This document shows positions 57,276 to 64,000 of a stretch of DNA of 64,000 nt, piece after piece. The notes beneath the pieces are model-generated. The model made no database searches, was not told where the DNA came from, and was given only the letters and a program-made list of their open reading frames with translations. The DNA lies in NCBI RefSeq assembly GCF_042650605.1, contig NZ_JBHSBN010000021.1, positions 1 through 64,000 on the forward strand. Direction: 5' to 3'. The position numbers and the translations under genes were made by a program. How positions within the stretch are numbered: position 1 is the first letter of the stretch; the number at the start of each line of letters is the position of its first letter. This stretch comes from Micromonospora_J zhanjiangensis (GTDB lineage Bacteria; Actinomycetota; Actinomycetes; Mycobacteriales; Micromonosporaceae).

Positions 57276-57694
57276 GTCGCCTCGGTCCTTTCGTCAGGTG
57301 GTCGCCGGGTCGCCGTCGTGGCCCGCCCCGAGGTGCGGGACGAGCTGGGCGTGAACCGGAACCGGTGGCCGATTGACCAGTGTGCCATCCCGGATCACCG
57401 CCGGTGAAACCGGGCGGCACACGCGCGGTCCGGGTGAGGTAACGCGAAACCGCCGCCGGACATTCCTGCCCCGGTCCCTCCTCCTTCATCCGGTTTCCCG
57501 CCGCCGGCAGGCGCACACCCGGGCGACCGCACCCGGATCGGCCCACCCGGCCGGTCGATGTCCGGAATACTCCTTTCAATACGTGAATCATGACGTAAAT
57601 AAAGTTCAACGCAGTCTGTCCGAATGAATGGGTAATCGTCGCGTTACCATCTGATCCTCCGGAAAGACGACGTCTCAGCGCGAGGAGGAGAACC
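57276..57694. promoter_or_regulatory. Divergent promoter region between rpmE and the VOC gene
   Basis: 419 bases without a gene. The left part is GC-rich and holds the candidate rpmE promoter. The part from about 57560 to 57670 is strongly AT-rich for this genome (ACGTGAATCATGACGTAAAT, then GAATGAATGGGTAATCG) and should hold the promoter of the VOC gene. No operator could be recognised. Confidence 0.5.
57379..57408 (-). promoter_or_regulatory. Candidate rpmE promoter
   Basis: Minus strand: -35 TTCACC (57408-57403), 18-base spacer, -10 CACACT (57384-57379). It would give a leader of about 95 bases. Confidence 0.35.
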
Positions 57695-58081
57695 ATGGCA
57701 CTGGGAGCGATAAACCTGGTCACCGTGCCGGTGACCGACCAGGACCGGGCCAAGAAGTTCTACGTGGAAACGCTCGGCTTCGAGGAGAAATTCGACTACG
57801 TCATGGCGGCGGCCGGCGCGGGCGGCGGCAGCCGGTGGGTGATGTTGACCCCACCGAACGGCGGTCCGGACATCACCCTCGCCAGCTGGTTCGGCGGCGA
57901 CAAGGCGCGGCCCGGCTCGGCGAAACTCTCGATCACCTGCGACGACGTGGACGCCACCTGGGCGCAGTTGAACGCCGTCGGCGTGCCGGTGCACAGCGCC
58001 GTCGAGGACGCGCCGTGGGGACGGTGGTTCGGCTTCGACGATCCGGACGGCAACAACTGGCTGGTCGTACAGCAGTCGTGA
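57695..58081 (+). CDS. VOC-superfamily (glyoxalase/dioxygenase-like) protein
   Basis: 128 residues from an ATG at 57695 with a perfect AGGAGG site. Two babb units form one VOC fold: INLVTVPVTDQDRAKKFYVETLGFE and LSITCDDVDATWAQLNAVGV, ending GFDDPDGNNWLVVQQS. The Glu and Asp typical of metal sites are partly present (FYVETLGF, DDPDGN), but there is no first-position His, so a metal-independent role such as antibiotic binding is possible. Function unknown. Confidence 0.85.
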   Translation: MALGAINLVTVPVTDQDRAKKFYVETLGFEEKFDYVMAAAGAGGGSRWVMLTPPNGGPDITLASWFGGDKARPGSAKLSITCDDVDATWAQLNAVGVPVHSAVEDAPWGRWFGFDDPDGNNWLVVQQS

Positions 58082-58086
58082 GCGCC

Positions 58087-58133
58087 GACGGCGTGAGCCC
58101 CGACCACAGACCGTGGTCGGGGCTCACGCCGTC
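58087..58133. terminator. Strong bidirectional terminator
   Basis: A perfect 21-bp stem (58087-58107 with 58113-58133) and a 5-base loop, between the convergent ends of the VOC gene and rho. It is the strongest hairpin near a gene end in the window. Confidence 0.8.
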
Positions 58134-58166
58134 GTGCACGCGCCGTGCGCGCCGGTGGTTACCGCG

Positions 58167-60206
58167 TCACTCGCCCGGAGTCGACTTGGCGATCTGCATC
58201 AGGAACTCGATGTTGGTCCGGCTCTGCTTGAGCCGGTCCAACAGCAGGTCCAGTCCGGCCTGCGAGTCCAACGAGTGCAGCACCTTGCGCAGCTTGTGCG
58301 TGATGGCCAACTCCTCGGGAGCCAGCAGGATCTCCTCCTTACGCGTGCTGGAGGCGCTGACGTCGACGGCCGGGAAGACCCGCTTGTCGGCGATCTTCCG
58401 GTCCAGCTTCAGCTCCGCGTTGCCGGTGCCCTTGAACTCCTCGAAGATCACCGTGTCCATCATGGACCCGGTCTCCACCAGGGCGGTGGCGAGGATGGTC
58501 AGCGACCCGCCGTTCTCGATGTTGCGGGCCGCGCCGAGGAAGCGCTTCGGCGGGTAGAGCGCGGTCGAGTCGATACCGCCCGACATGATCCGGCCGCTGG
58601 CCGGCGCCGCCAGGTTGTACGACCGGCCGAGCCGGGTCACCGAGTCGAGCAGCACGACCACGTCGTGGCCCAGCTCGACCAGGCGCTTGGCCCGCTCGAT
58701 CGCCAACTCGGCGACCGTGGTGTGGTCCTGCGGCGGCCGGTCGAACGTGGCCGCGATGACCTCGCCCTTGACCGTGCGCTGCATGTCGGTGACCTCTTCG
58801 GGCCGCTCGTCGACCAGCACCACCATCAGATGCACCTCGGGGTTGTTGTGGGTGATCGCGTTGGCGATCGCCTGCAACACCATCGTCTTACCGGCCTTGG
58901 GCGGCGAGACGATGAGCGCCCGCTGACCCTTGCCGATCGGCATCACCAGGTCGATGACCCGCGTGGTCAGGATGTGCGGCTCGGTCTCCAACCGCAGGCG
59001 GTCCTGCGGGTAGAGCGGGGTGAGCTTGTAGAACTCCGGCCGGCGCTTGGCCTCGTCCGGCTCCATCCCGTTGATCGTGTCCAGCCGGACCAGCGGGTTG
59101 TACTTGTCCCGCCGCTGCTCGCCGTCCCGGTTCGCGCGCACCGCACCGGTCACCGCGTCACCGCGGCGCAGGCCGTACTTCTTGACCTGGGACATCGAGA
59201 CGTAGACGTCATTCGGGCCGGCCAGGTAACCGGTGGTCCGGACGAACGCGTAGTTGTCCAGCACGTCGATGATGCCGGCCACCGGGACGAGCACGTCGTC
59301 CTCGCTGACCTGCGGCTCGCGACCCGTATCGGCACCCGTGTCGCCCCGCTCGCCGCGACCACGCCGCCGGTCCCGGAACCTGCTGCGCCGGCTGCGGCGA
59401 CCCCCGCCCTCGCCGTCGTCGTCACCGTCGTTGTCCCGGTCGGCCGCCCGCTGGCCGCCCCGGTCGTTGCGGTCGCCCCGATCGTTGCGGTCACCGCGCT
59501 CGTTGCGGTCGCCCCGGTCGGTGCGCTCACCGCGCTCGCTCCGGTCAGCACGCTCGCCGCGGTCGGTGCGCTCCGCGCGCTCGCCCCGGTCGTTGCGCTC
59601 GCCCCGCTCGCCCCGCTCGGCGCGGTCGCCCCGGTCGGCGCGTTCGTTGCGGTCACCGCGGTCGGTGCGCTCCGCGCGATCGCCCTTGCCGGTACGCCCG
59701 TCGCCGCGCTCGGCCTGGTCGGTCTGGTCGGCCGACCCGCCCCGGTCGCCCGGCTGCTCGGTCGCGGTCTCCTCGGCGCGCTGCTCGGCGGCCGCCGTGG
59801 CTCGGGAACGACGAGCGGTGCGTTCCCTGGTCCGGGGCTCGCCGCCGGCACCGGTCTCGGTGTCGGTGTCGGTCGCCGGCCGCTGCGCCTCCGGCCGCTC
59901 CGCGGTCTCCCGGACCTCGGCGCGCACCTCCTCGCGAGGCGGTGCGGCGGCGGCCGCGACCTCGGCCCGCGGACGGGGCGCGTTCCCGGCGCCCGAACCG
60001 GCCTGCCGCTCGGAGATGGCAGCGATCAGTTCGCCCTTGCGCATCCGGGCCGTACCGGAGATGCCGAGCGACGCGGCCAGGCTCTGCAGCTCCGGCAGCA
60101 GCATCGCCGACAGCCCGGTGCCGGACCGCCGACGACGGGCGGGACCTGCGGTGGCTTCGCCAGCGACGTTGGAAACATCCGACGTCACGTCGGTGGTGTC
60201 GCTCAA
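58167..60206 (-). CDS. rho: Transcription termination factor Rho with Arg/Asp/Gly-rich insert
   Basis: 679 residues. The start is a TTG at 60206 (SDTTDVTSD) with AAGGAA upstream; the frame extends to 60563 without support. The Rho N-domain (MLLPELQSLAASLGISGTAR) is followed by a disordered insert at about 70-290 with dense repeats of the RGDRNERGDRND kind. The RNA-binding cold-shock fold holds VAGIIDVLDNYAFVRTTGYL. The ATPase core has Walker A SPPKAGKTMVLQAIA, Walker B DVVVLLDSVTRLGRSYN, and SGGIDSTALYPPKRFLGAAR. Rho is a hexameric RNA translocase that ends transcription. The insert is typical of high-GC actinobacteria and gives extra RNA binding. Confidence 0.96.
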   Translation of the reverse strand: MSDTTDVTSDVSNVAGEATAGPARRRRSGTGLSAMLLPELQSLAASLGISGTARMRKGELIAAISERQAGSGAGNAPRPRAEVAAAAAPPREEVRAEVRETAERPEAQRPATDTDTETGAGGEPRTRERTARRSRATAAAEQRAEETATEQPGDRGGSADQTDQAERGDGRTGKGDRAERTDRGDRNERADRGDRAERGERGERNDRGERAERTDRGERADRSERGERTDRGDRNERGDRNDRGDRNDRGGQRAADRDNDGDDDGEGGGRRSRRSRFRDRRRGRGERGDTGADTGREPQVSEDDVLVPVAGIIDVLDNYAFVRTTGYLAGPNDVYVSMSQVKKYGLRRGDAVTGAVRANRDGEQRRDKYNPLVRLDTINGMEPDEAKRRPEFYKLTPLYPQDRLRLETEPHILTTRVIDLVMPIGKGQRALIVSPPKAGKTMVLQAIANAITHNNPEVHLMVVLVDERPEEVTDMQRTVKGEVIAATFDRPPQDHTTVAELAIERAKRLVELGHDVVVLLDSVTRLGRSYNLAAPASGRIMSGGIDSTALYPPKRFLGAARNIENGGSLTILATALVETGSMMDTVIFEEFKGTGNAELKLDRKIADKRVFPAVDVSASSTRKEEILLAPEELAITHKLRKVLHSLDSQAGLDLLLDRLKQSRTNIEFLMQIAKSTPGE
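59440..59700 (-). repeat. Degenerate minisatellite inside rho
   Basis: About 260 bases of short imperfect repeats such as CGGTCGTTGCGGTCGCCCCG with 9- to 18-base periods. They encode the RGDRNERGDRN-type insert of Rho. The opposite strand reads as a long hydrophobic Ala/Val protein, which is not a gene. Confidence 0.85.
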
Positions 60207-60504
60207 TGGATTCCTTCCCTCGATAAGGCCGGGGCTGCCCGGGATCGGCGTGCCAGGTGGCCGGGCGGCCTCGGTGCACCCGCCTCGCGTGACACGTCGC
60301 GGGAGTCTGTAACACAGCAGCCGGTCGGGCTCCCGACGCACCAACATCGGTACGCGGGTCTCGCCGTCTGCGGCGACCGGTGGAGACTGCGAGTACGGCG
60401 TGAGCCTAGGCAGGGGTGAGACGGACTGACCGCCGATAGCTTCGGGGTGCGCCGACCCGCAGGAGATCGCGTTGCTTCGCGGCTGTGCTAAGTCTAGAGC
60501 GTAA
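60207..60504 (-). promoter_or_regulatory. Long leader/promoter region of rho
   Basis: 298 bases between thrB and rho, both on the minus strand. A TAGACT box (60496-60491) stands at its far end; starting there, the rho mRNA would have a leader of about 275 bases. Another TAGGCT occurs near 60403. Long leaders are known where Rho controls its own synthesis. No riboswitch class was recognised. Confidence 0.4.
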
Positions 60505-61452
60505 TCAACTCTTCCGACCTGCGGCAACAGGGTCCCGCTCGGCGTGTCCCAGTGTACCAACATCCAGCCGGGCGCCGGTGACGTCTATCGGCAACCGGTG
60601 TGCGACCCAGTCCATTCCCGGGTCGAACCCGTCAGGTGGGCTGGTCAGCGCCAATATGCTCGGTCCCGCCCCACTGATCACGGCGGGCACGCCGAGGGCG
60701 CGCAGCTCGCCGAGCAACCGGGCGGAATCCGGCATACCGGATGATCGGTAACGTTGATGCAGGTAATCCTCGGTTGCCGCGTACAGCATGGTCGGATCGG
60801 CGGTCAACGCGTGCACCAGCAGGGCCGCTCGCGCCGCGTTGCGGGCCGCGTCCGAGTGCGGCACGGTCGCCGGCAACGCCGCCCGGGCCACCGAGGTCAG
60901 CCCCCGCAGCCCGGGGACGTACACGGTCGGCCGCACGGCCGCGGCCGGCCCGAGCGACACCGCCCGCGCCCCGGCCGGATCCTCGGTCCAGGCGATGGTG
61001 AAGCCGCCGAGCAGACACGGCGCGACGTTGTCGGGGTGCCCCTCCAACTCGGCCGCCAGCCGCAACGCCGCCTCGTCGTCCATCCGTTCCCGGCCGTCGA
61101 CCACCAGGGCCCGGGCGAGCTGCACCCCCGCCACGATCGCGGCCGACGACGAACCGAGGCCGCGCGCCTGTGGGATCCGGTTGACGCAGTCGACCGCCAG
61201 CCCGGCGGGCTGACCACCCAGTACGTCGAAGGCGGCCCGCATGGCCCGGACGACCAGGTGGGTCTCGTCGGTCGGCAACTCCCCCGCGCCCTCGCCGGTC
61301 ACCCCGACCCGGCAGCCGGTCGGGACCACCCGGGCGGTGACGTCGTCGTACAGCGCCAGGGCCAGGCCCAGCGCGTCGAAGCCCGGCCCGAGATTGGCAC
61401 TGGTGGCCGGGGTACGCACGCTTGCCGACCCGGCCCGGAAGGACAGCCCCAT
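60505..61452 (-). CDS. thrB: Homoserine kinase
   Basis: 315 residues from an ATG at 61452, with TAGCAT exactly six bases upstream. GHMP-kinase fold: SVRTPATSANLGPGFDALGLAL at the start, the ATP-binding VNRIPQARGLGSSSAAIVAGVQLA, and the C-terminal VPAVISGAGPSILALT. It phosphorylates homoserine for threonine synthesis. The hom and thrC genes that usually precede it are not upstream here; the next gene is divergent, so thrB is transcribed alone. Confidence 0.94.
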   Translation of the reverse strand: MGLSFRAGSASVRTPATSANLGPGFDALGLALALYDDVTARVVPTGCRVGVTGEGAGELPTDETHLVVRAMRAAFDVLGGQPAGLAVDCVNRIPQARGLGSSSAAIVAGVQLARALVVDGRERMDDEAALRLAAELEGHPDNVAPCLLGGFTIAWTEDPAGARAVSLGPAAAVRPTVYVPGLRGLTSVARAALPATVPHSDAARNAARAALLVHALTADPTMLYAATEDYLHQRYRSSGMPDSARLLGELRALGVPAVISGAGPSILALTSPPDGFDPGMDWVAHRLPIDVTGARLDVGTLGHAERDPVAAGRKS

Positions 61453-61458
61453 GGGCTC

Positions 61459-61464
61459 ATGCTA
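61459..61464 (-). promoter_or_regulatory. -10 box of leaderless thrB
   Basis: TAGCAT on the minus strand, six bases (GAGCCC) before the ATG at 61452. Confidence 0.6.
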
Positions 61465-61659
61465 GGCGGGGAGCCCGGCCGGTCCCGGCGCCGTCCGCAA
61501 GCTGGGACGGCGGCGGACAGTCGACCGGCCCGGCGGCTCCGGCCGGGTCCGGTCGCCGGGCACCTCGGCCGGAGGTCTCGGGAAGCCGGCCACACACTCC
61601 GTTCCCGGCGGCGCACTGTCGTGCCCCGTTCCCGGGCGCAGCGCTGTCGTGCCCGCCGA

Positions 61660-61665
61660 TACGAT
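61660..61665 (+). promoter_or_regulatory. Candidate -10 box for the small membrane protein gene
   Basis: TACGAT 35 bases before the GTG at 61701, with the GGAGGAGGA ribosome site in between. The -35 region is not distinct. Confidence 0.35.
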
Positions 61666-61700
61666 GCCCCGGACCATCGATGCGGAGGAGGACTGGCGCA

Positions 61701-62213
61701 GTGACGAACGTCGGACTGGTGGCCGGACAACTCGTGGCCATGGCACCGAACCTCCTGGTGCTGCTGGGCGGCCTGATCGTGGTCGTGGTCCGGGGCTCGC
61801 GGATGCCCGGCAAGGCCCGGGCGCTGGCGCTCGTCGGCCTCGGGGTGCTGCTCTTCGAGAGCGTGCTGAGCGTGGCCTGGTACTCCTTCGGGGCGCGGGC
61901 GCTCGGCTACGCCACCGGCCTCTCGATCGCGGTGGGCGTGCTGCTCAACCTCGTCGGCGCCGGTGGGCTGGCGCTGGTGATCGCGTCCACGGTCAGCCGC
62001 GCGGCACCGACGCCGCCGGTCGGACCCGGCGGACCGGGCGGGTTCGGCGGCCACCCGTACCCGCCGGTGCCGAACCAGCCCGCGGCGGGCTACGGCACGC
62101 CCACCGGCGCGCCCGGCGCCCCCGGCGCACCGGCCCACCCGACCTCCGCGCCGGGCGCCCCCGGCGGCTGGCCGGCTACCGGGCCGGGACCGGGTCCGGG
62201 TCCGGGTCGGTGA
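61701..62213 (+). CDS. Small membrane protein with Gly/Pro-rich tail
   Basis: 170 residues from a GTG at 61701 after GGAGGAGG. Three helices are seen: AGQLVAMAPNLLVLLGGLIVVVV, ALALVGLGVLLFESVLSVAW and GLSIAVGVLLNLVGAGGLALVIAS. The last 65 residues are rich in Gly, Pro and Ala (GGPGGFGGHPYPPVPNQPA, APGAPGAPAHP) and probably disordered. No known family was recognised. Its last 38 bases overlap the end of the convergent MFS gene. Confidence 0.75.
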   Translation: MTNVGLVAGQLVAMAPNLLVLLGGLIVVVVRGSRMPGKARALALVGLGVLLFESVLSVAWYSFGARALGYATGLSIAVGVLLNLVGAGGLALVIASTVSRAAPTPPVGPGGPGGFGGHPYPPVPNQPAAGYGTPTGAPGAPGAPAHPTSAPGAPGGWPATGPGPGPGPGR

Positions 62214-63414
62214 GCGACAACCGGCGGGTGGCGAGCCGCCAGCCGACCGCGTAGACCACGGTGATCAGGCCGCAGCCGGCCACCACGATCCGCTCGTCGA
62301 CGTGGTCGACGACGGCGGCGACCATCAGCTGACTCAGCGAGATCGCCAGGGTCGCCAGCATCATGTCGCTGGCGAAGACCCGGCCGCGCAACCGGTCCGG
62401 CACCTCACCCTGCAGCGCGTAGTTGGACAGCACCCAGTTGCTGCCGCCGCCCAGGTGCGCCACGAAGACCAGCACCAGCACCAGCGGGAACCACCGCACC
62501 AGTGACACGCCGACGTAGGCCAGCCCGTAGGTGGCCATGGACAGCGCCAGCCCGGGCAGCAGCCAGGACCGGTGGCCGAGGATCCGGCGGGTCAGTATCG
62601 GACCGACCAACGCGCCGGCGCCGCGTACCGCGAAGAGCAGGCCGGCGCCCACCGCGCCCACGCCGAACAGCCCGGCCAGCAGCGGAAAGACCGTGAGCAC
62701 CCCGTTGCCGAGGCCGACCGCCGACTTCACCGTGACCAGGCCGAGCACCCGGGGACGGTGCGCGATGTAGCGCAATGCCTCGCCGATCGCGGTCCAGGTG
62801 CGCTGCGGCGGCAGGTGCCGCTCGCGCGGCGCCTGCAACGGCCGCCGGATCAGACTGGCCAGCCCGGCCGCGGCGGCCAGCGCCACCACGGCCACCCAGA
62901 AGCAGGCGTACGGGCCGAAGGCCGCGCTGAGCACCCCGCCGAGCGAGGCGCCCACGACGGTCATCGTGCCCCAGGCCGAACCGGCGACCGCGTTTCCGGC
63001 GGCGAGGTCGGCGGGATCCAGCACGTTGGGCAGCGCGGCCTGGGCGGCCGGGGAGTAACAGGCCTTGGCCAGCGCGATCACCCCGACCGCCACCGGCGCC
63101 AGCCAGGCGGTGCCCGAGGTCCGCACCCCGAGCAGCAGCAGCACGCCGAGCAGGGCGGTCCCGTTGGCCACCATCATAATTCTCTTCCGGTCCACCCGGT
63201 CGGCGAGCGCCCCGGTGAACGGCAGCAGCAGCGCCACGATGCCGGTGTCCACCGCCAGCACCAGGGCGCCGAGCACCCCGCCCCCGGTCAGCTTGGGCAG
63301 CAGCACCAGCAGCGGCACCATGACGAACCAGTCGGCACCGAAGACGACGAGTTCGGCGAGGAAGAGATTCCGGAAGTCGCGGTTCCGGGTAAGGACCGAA
63401 AGCGGTGATGACAC
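62176..63414 (-). CDS. Major facilitator superfamily transporter (MFS_3-type exporter)
   Basis: 412 residues from a GTG at 63414. Twelve hydrophobic segments are visible. The cytoplasmic loop 2-3 motif is GALADRVDRKRIMMVAN, close to the MFS signature GxLaDrxGrkxxl. LIRRPLQAPRERHLPPQRTW is the long central loop between helices 6 and 7, and a second copy of the loop motif is LTRRILGHRSWLLPG. The layout and AKACYSPAAQAALPNVLDPADL region match the enterobactin/macrolide-exporter-like MFS_3 group. The substrate is unknown. A TAACCT box lies eight bases before the GTG. Confidence 0.88.
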   Translation of the reverse strand: MSSPLSVLTRNRDFRNLFLAELVVFGADWFVMVPLLVLLPKLTGGGVLGALVLAVDTGIVALLLPFTGALADRVDRKRIMMVANGTALLGVLLLLGVRTSGTAWLAPVAVGVIALAKACYSPAAQAALPNVLDPADLAAGNAVAGSAWGTMTVVGASLGGVLSAAFGPYACFWVAVVALAAAAGLASLIRRPLQAPRERHLPPQRTWTAIGEALRYIAHRPRVLGLVTVKSAVGLGNGVLTVFPLLAGLFGVGAVGAGLLFAVRGAGALVGPILTRRILGHRSWLLPGLALSMATYGLAYVGVSLVRWFPLVLVLVFVAHLGGGSNWVLSNYALQGEVPDRLRGRVFASDMMLATLAISLSQLMVAAVVDHVDERIVVAGCGLITVVYAVGWRLATRRLSLTDPDPDPVPAR

Positions 63415-63532
63415 GTACCGGAAGGTTACTCCGCCGATCGGAGGCGGAACCGTCGGCCGGGCGGTGGCCAGCGCCGCGGCCCGTTCCGCCGCCGGGGTGG
63501 CGGCGGAACAGGCGATCGACGCGACCCGGCGG

Positions 63533-64000
63533 TCAGTCGTCCTGCGGTGGCAGCGGGGACCGGCGGCTCTTCGGCAGGCGGAGCACCTCGAACTGGTCGG
63601 TGCCGTCGATCAGCGCGCCGGACGGCGCCGGCCGGACGGGTGGCTGCTCGGCCGACCGCTGCCCGTCCGAGGTGGCCACGCCGGTCGCCGTCGCCGTCCG
63701 ATCCGGCGCGGCGTGCCGGCCGACCCGGTCCGCCGAAACGTCGGCGGGCCGGTCCGCGCCGCCGGCCGTGCCCGCACCACCGCCGTCGGCCGTACCAGCG
63801 TCGCCGTCGGCCGCGGCCCGGCGGCGACGGAACCGTTCCTTGGTGTTCTCCACCATGGTGTAGAGCGTCGGCACCAGCACCAGGGTCAGCAGCGTCGAGG
63901 AGATCAGGCCGCCGATCACCACCACCGCGAGCGGCTGCGAGATGAAGCCGCCCTGCCCGGTGAGCCCGAGCGCCATCGGGAGCAGAGCGAAGATCGTCGC
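63533..64000 (-). CDS. RND-type efflux permease, C-terminal end (partial)
   Basis: The last 155 residues of a protein that runs off the right edge. ATIFALLPMALGLTGQGGF, SQPLAVVVIGGLISSTLLTL and VLVPTLYTMVE are the final transmembrane region of AcrB/MexB-like (ACR_tran) pumps. A hydrophilic tail of about 100 residues follows (RFRRRRAAADGDAGTADGG, then GVATSDGQRS), which is long for the family. The pump works with proton exchange; the substrate is unknown. Confidence 0.85.
   Translation of the reverse strand, partial: ATIFALLPMALGLTGQGGFISQPLAVVVIGGLISSTLLTLVLVPTLYTMVENTKERFRRRRAAADGDAGTADGGGAGTAGGADRPADVSADRVGRHAAPDRTATATGVATSDGQRSAEQPPVRPAPSGALIDGTDQFEVLRLPKSRRSPLPPQDD

Noticed and set aside
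58113..60419. A 768-residue plus-strand frame with a long Ala/Val hydrophobic repeat
   Set aside because: It is the mirror of rho; the hydrophobic repeat is the antisense reading of the RGDRN minisatellite.
1..64000. tRNA, rRNA, CRISPR, insertion sequence, prophage or integrative element
   Set aside because: No cloverleaf with a GTTCGAATCC-type arm, no spaced identical repeats, no transposase, integrase or phage genes were seen on either strand.

Overview
The window is very GC-rich, gene-dense DNA with GTG and TTG starts and many four-base gene overlaps. A conserved housekeeping block (rpmE, prfA, prmC, Sua5, glyA and the atp genes, with rho and thrB nearby), NucS in place of MutS/MutL, an Asp-type MurA, an Scr1/DUF397 pair and a Rho protein with a long Arg/Asp/Gly-rich insert all point to an actinomycete, most likely Micromonosporaceae. 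No rRNA, tRNA, CRISPR array, insertion sequence or phage module was seen.

Layout. 1-5082 (minus): two tandem secreted beta-propeller proteins of the glucose/sorbosone dehydrogenase type; the first is multidomain and runs off the left edge. 5397-12025 (plus): a tight glycan-assembly operon with a GT4 glycosyltransferase, a Wzz-like copolymerase, an O-antigen-ligase-like polymerase and three GT2 glycosyltransferases. 12100-13314 (minus): a hydrolase and a small zinc-ribbon-like protein. 13495-16961 (plus): three tandem secreted FG-GAP/VCBS plus Ig-like paralogues. 17152-18963: an asparagine-synthase-like protein. 19030-26050: a double-unit 3-hydroxyacyl-CoA dehydrogenase, two alpha/beta hydrolases, an FHA protein, an aldehyde dehydrogenase and a methyltransferase. 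26196-28596: a lower-GC island holding an S9 peptidase pseudogene with an internal deletion and an Scr1/Scr2-like regulator pair. 28781-35713: nucS, DUF4126 and DUF1540 proteins, an ABC exporter, a 3-hydroxybutyryl-CoA dehydrogenase, murA with an unusual insertion, and a PduO-type cobalamin adenosyltransferase.

35826-47159 (minus) is the ATP synthase region: glyA, AtpI-like and AtpZ-like proteins, then atpBEFHAGD. A LytR-CpsA-Psr gene and a hairpin separate atpD from atpC, and atpC has its own -10 box and is followed by a DUF2550 gene. 47211-51804 carries an SDR/DUF2867 protein, a class A PBP and a low-molecular-weight phosphatase. 51805-61452 holds two tandem Sua5 paralogues, prmC, a GGDEF cyclase inserted before prfA, rpmE, a VOC protein, rho and thrB. 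61701-64000 has a small membrane protein, an MFS exporter and the C-terminal end of an RND-type pump.

The most unusual signals are: the split ATP synthase operon; the three-gene secreted family with near-identical 3' domains in two copies; the MurA insertion; the second Sua5 copy that lacks the lysine/arginine motif; the deleted S9 peptidase; a perfect 24-bp inverted repeat between rpmE and prfA; and at least nine genes whose -10 box sits 6-7 bases from the start codon, which implies leaderless mRNAs.
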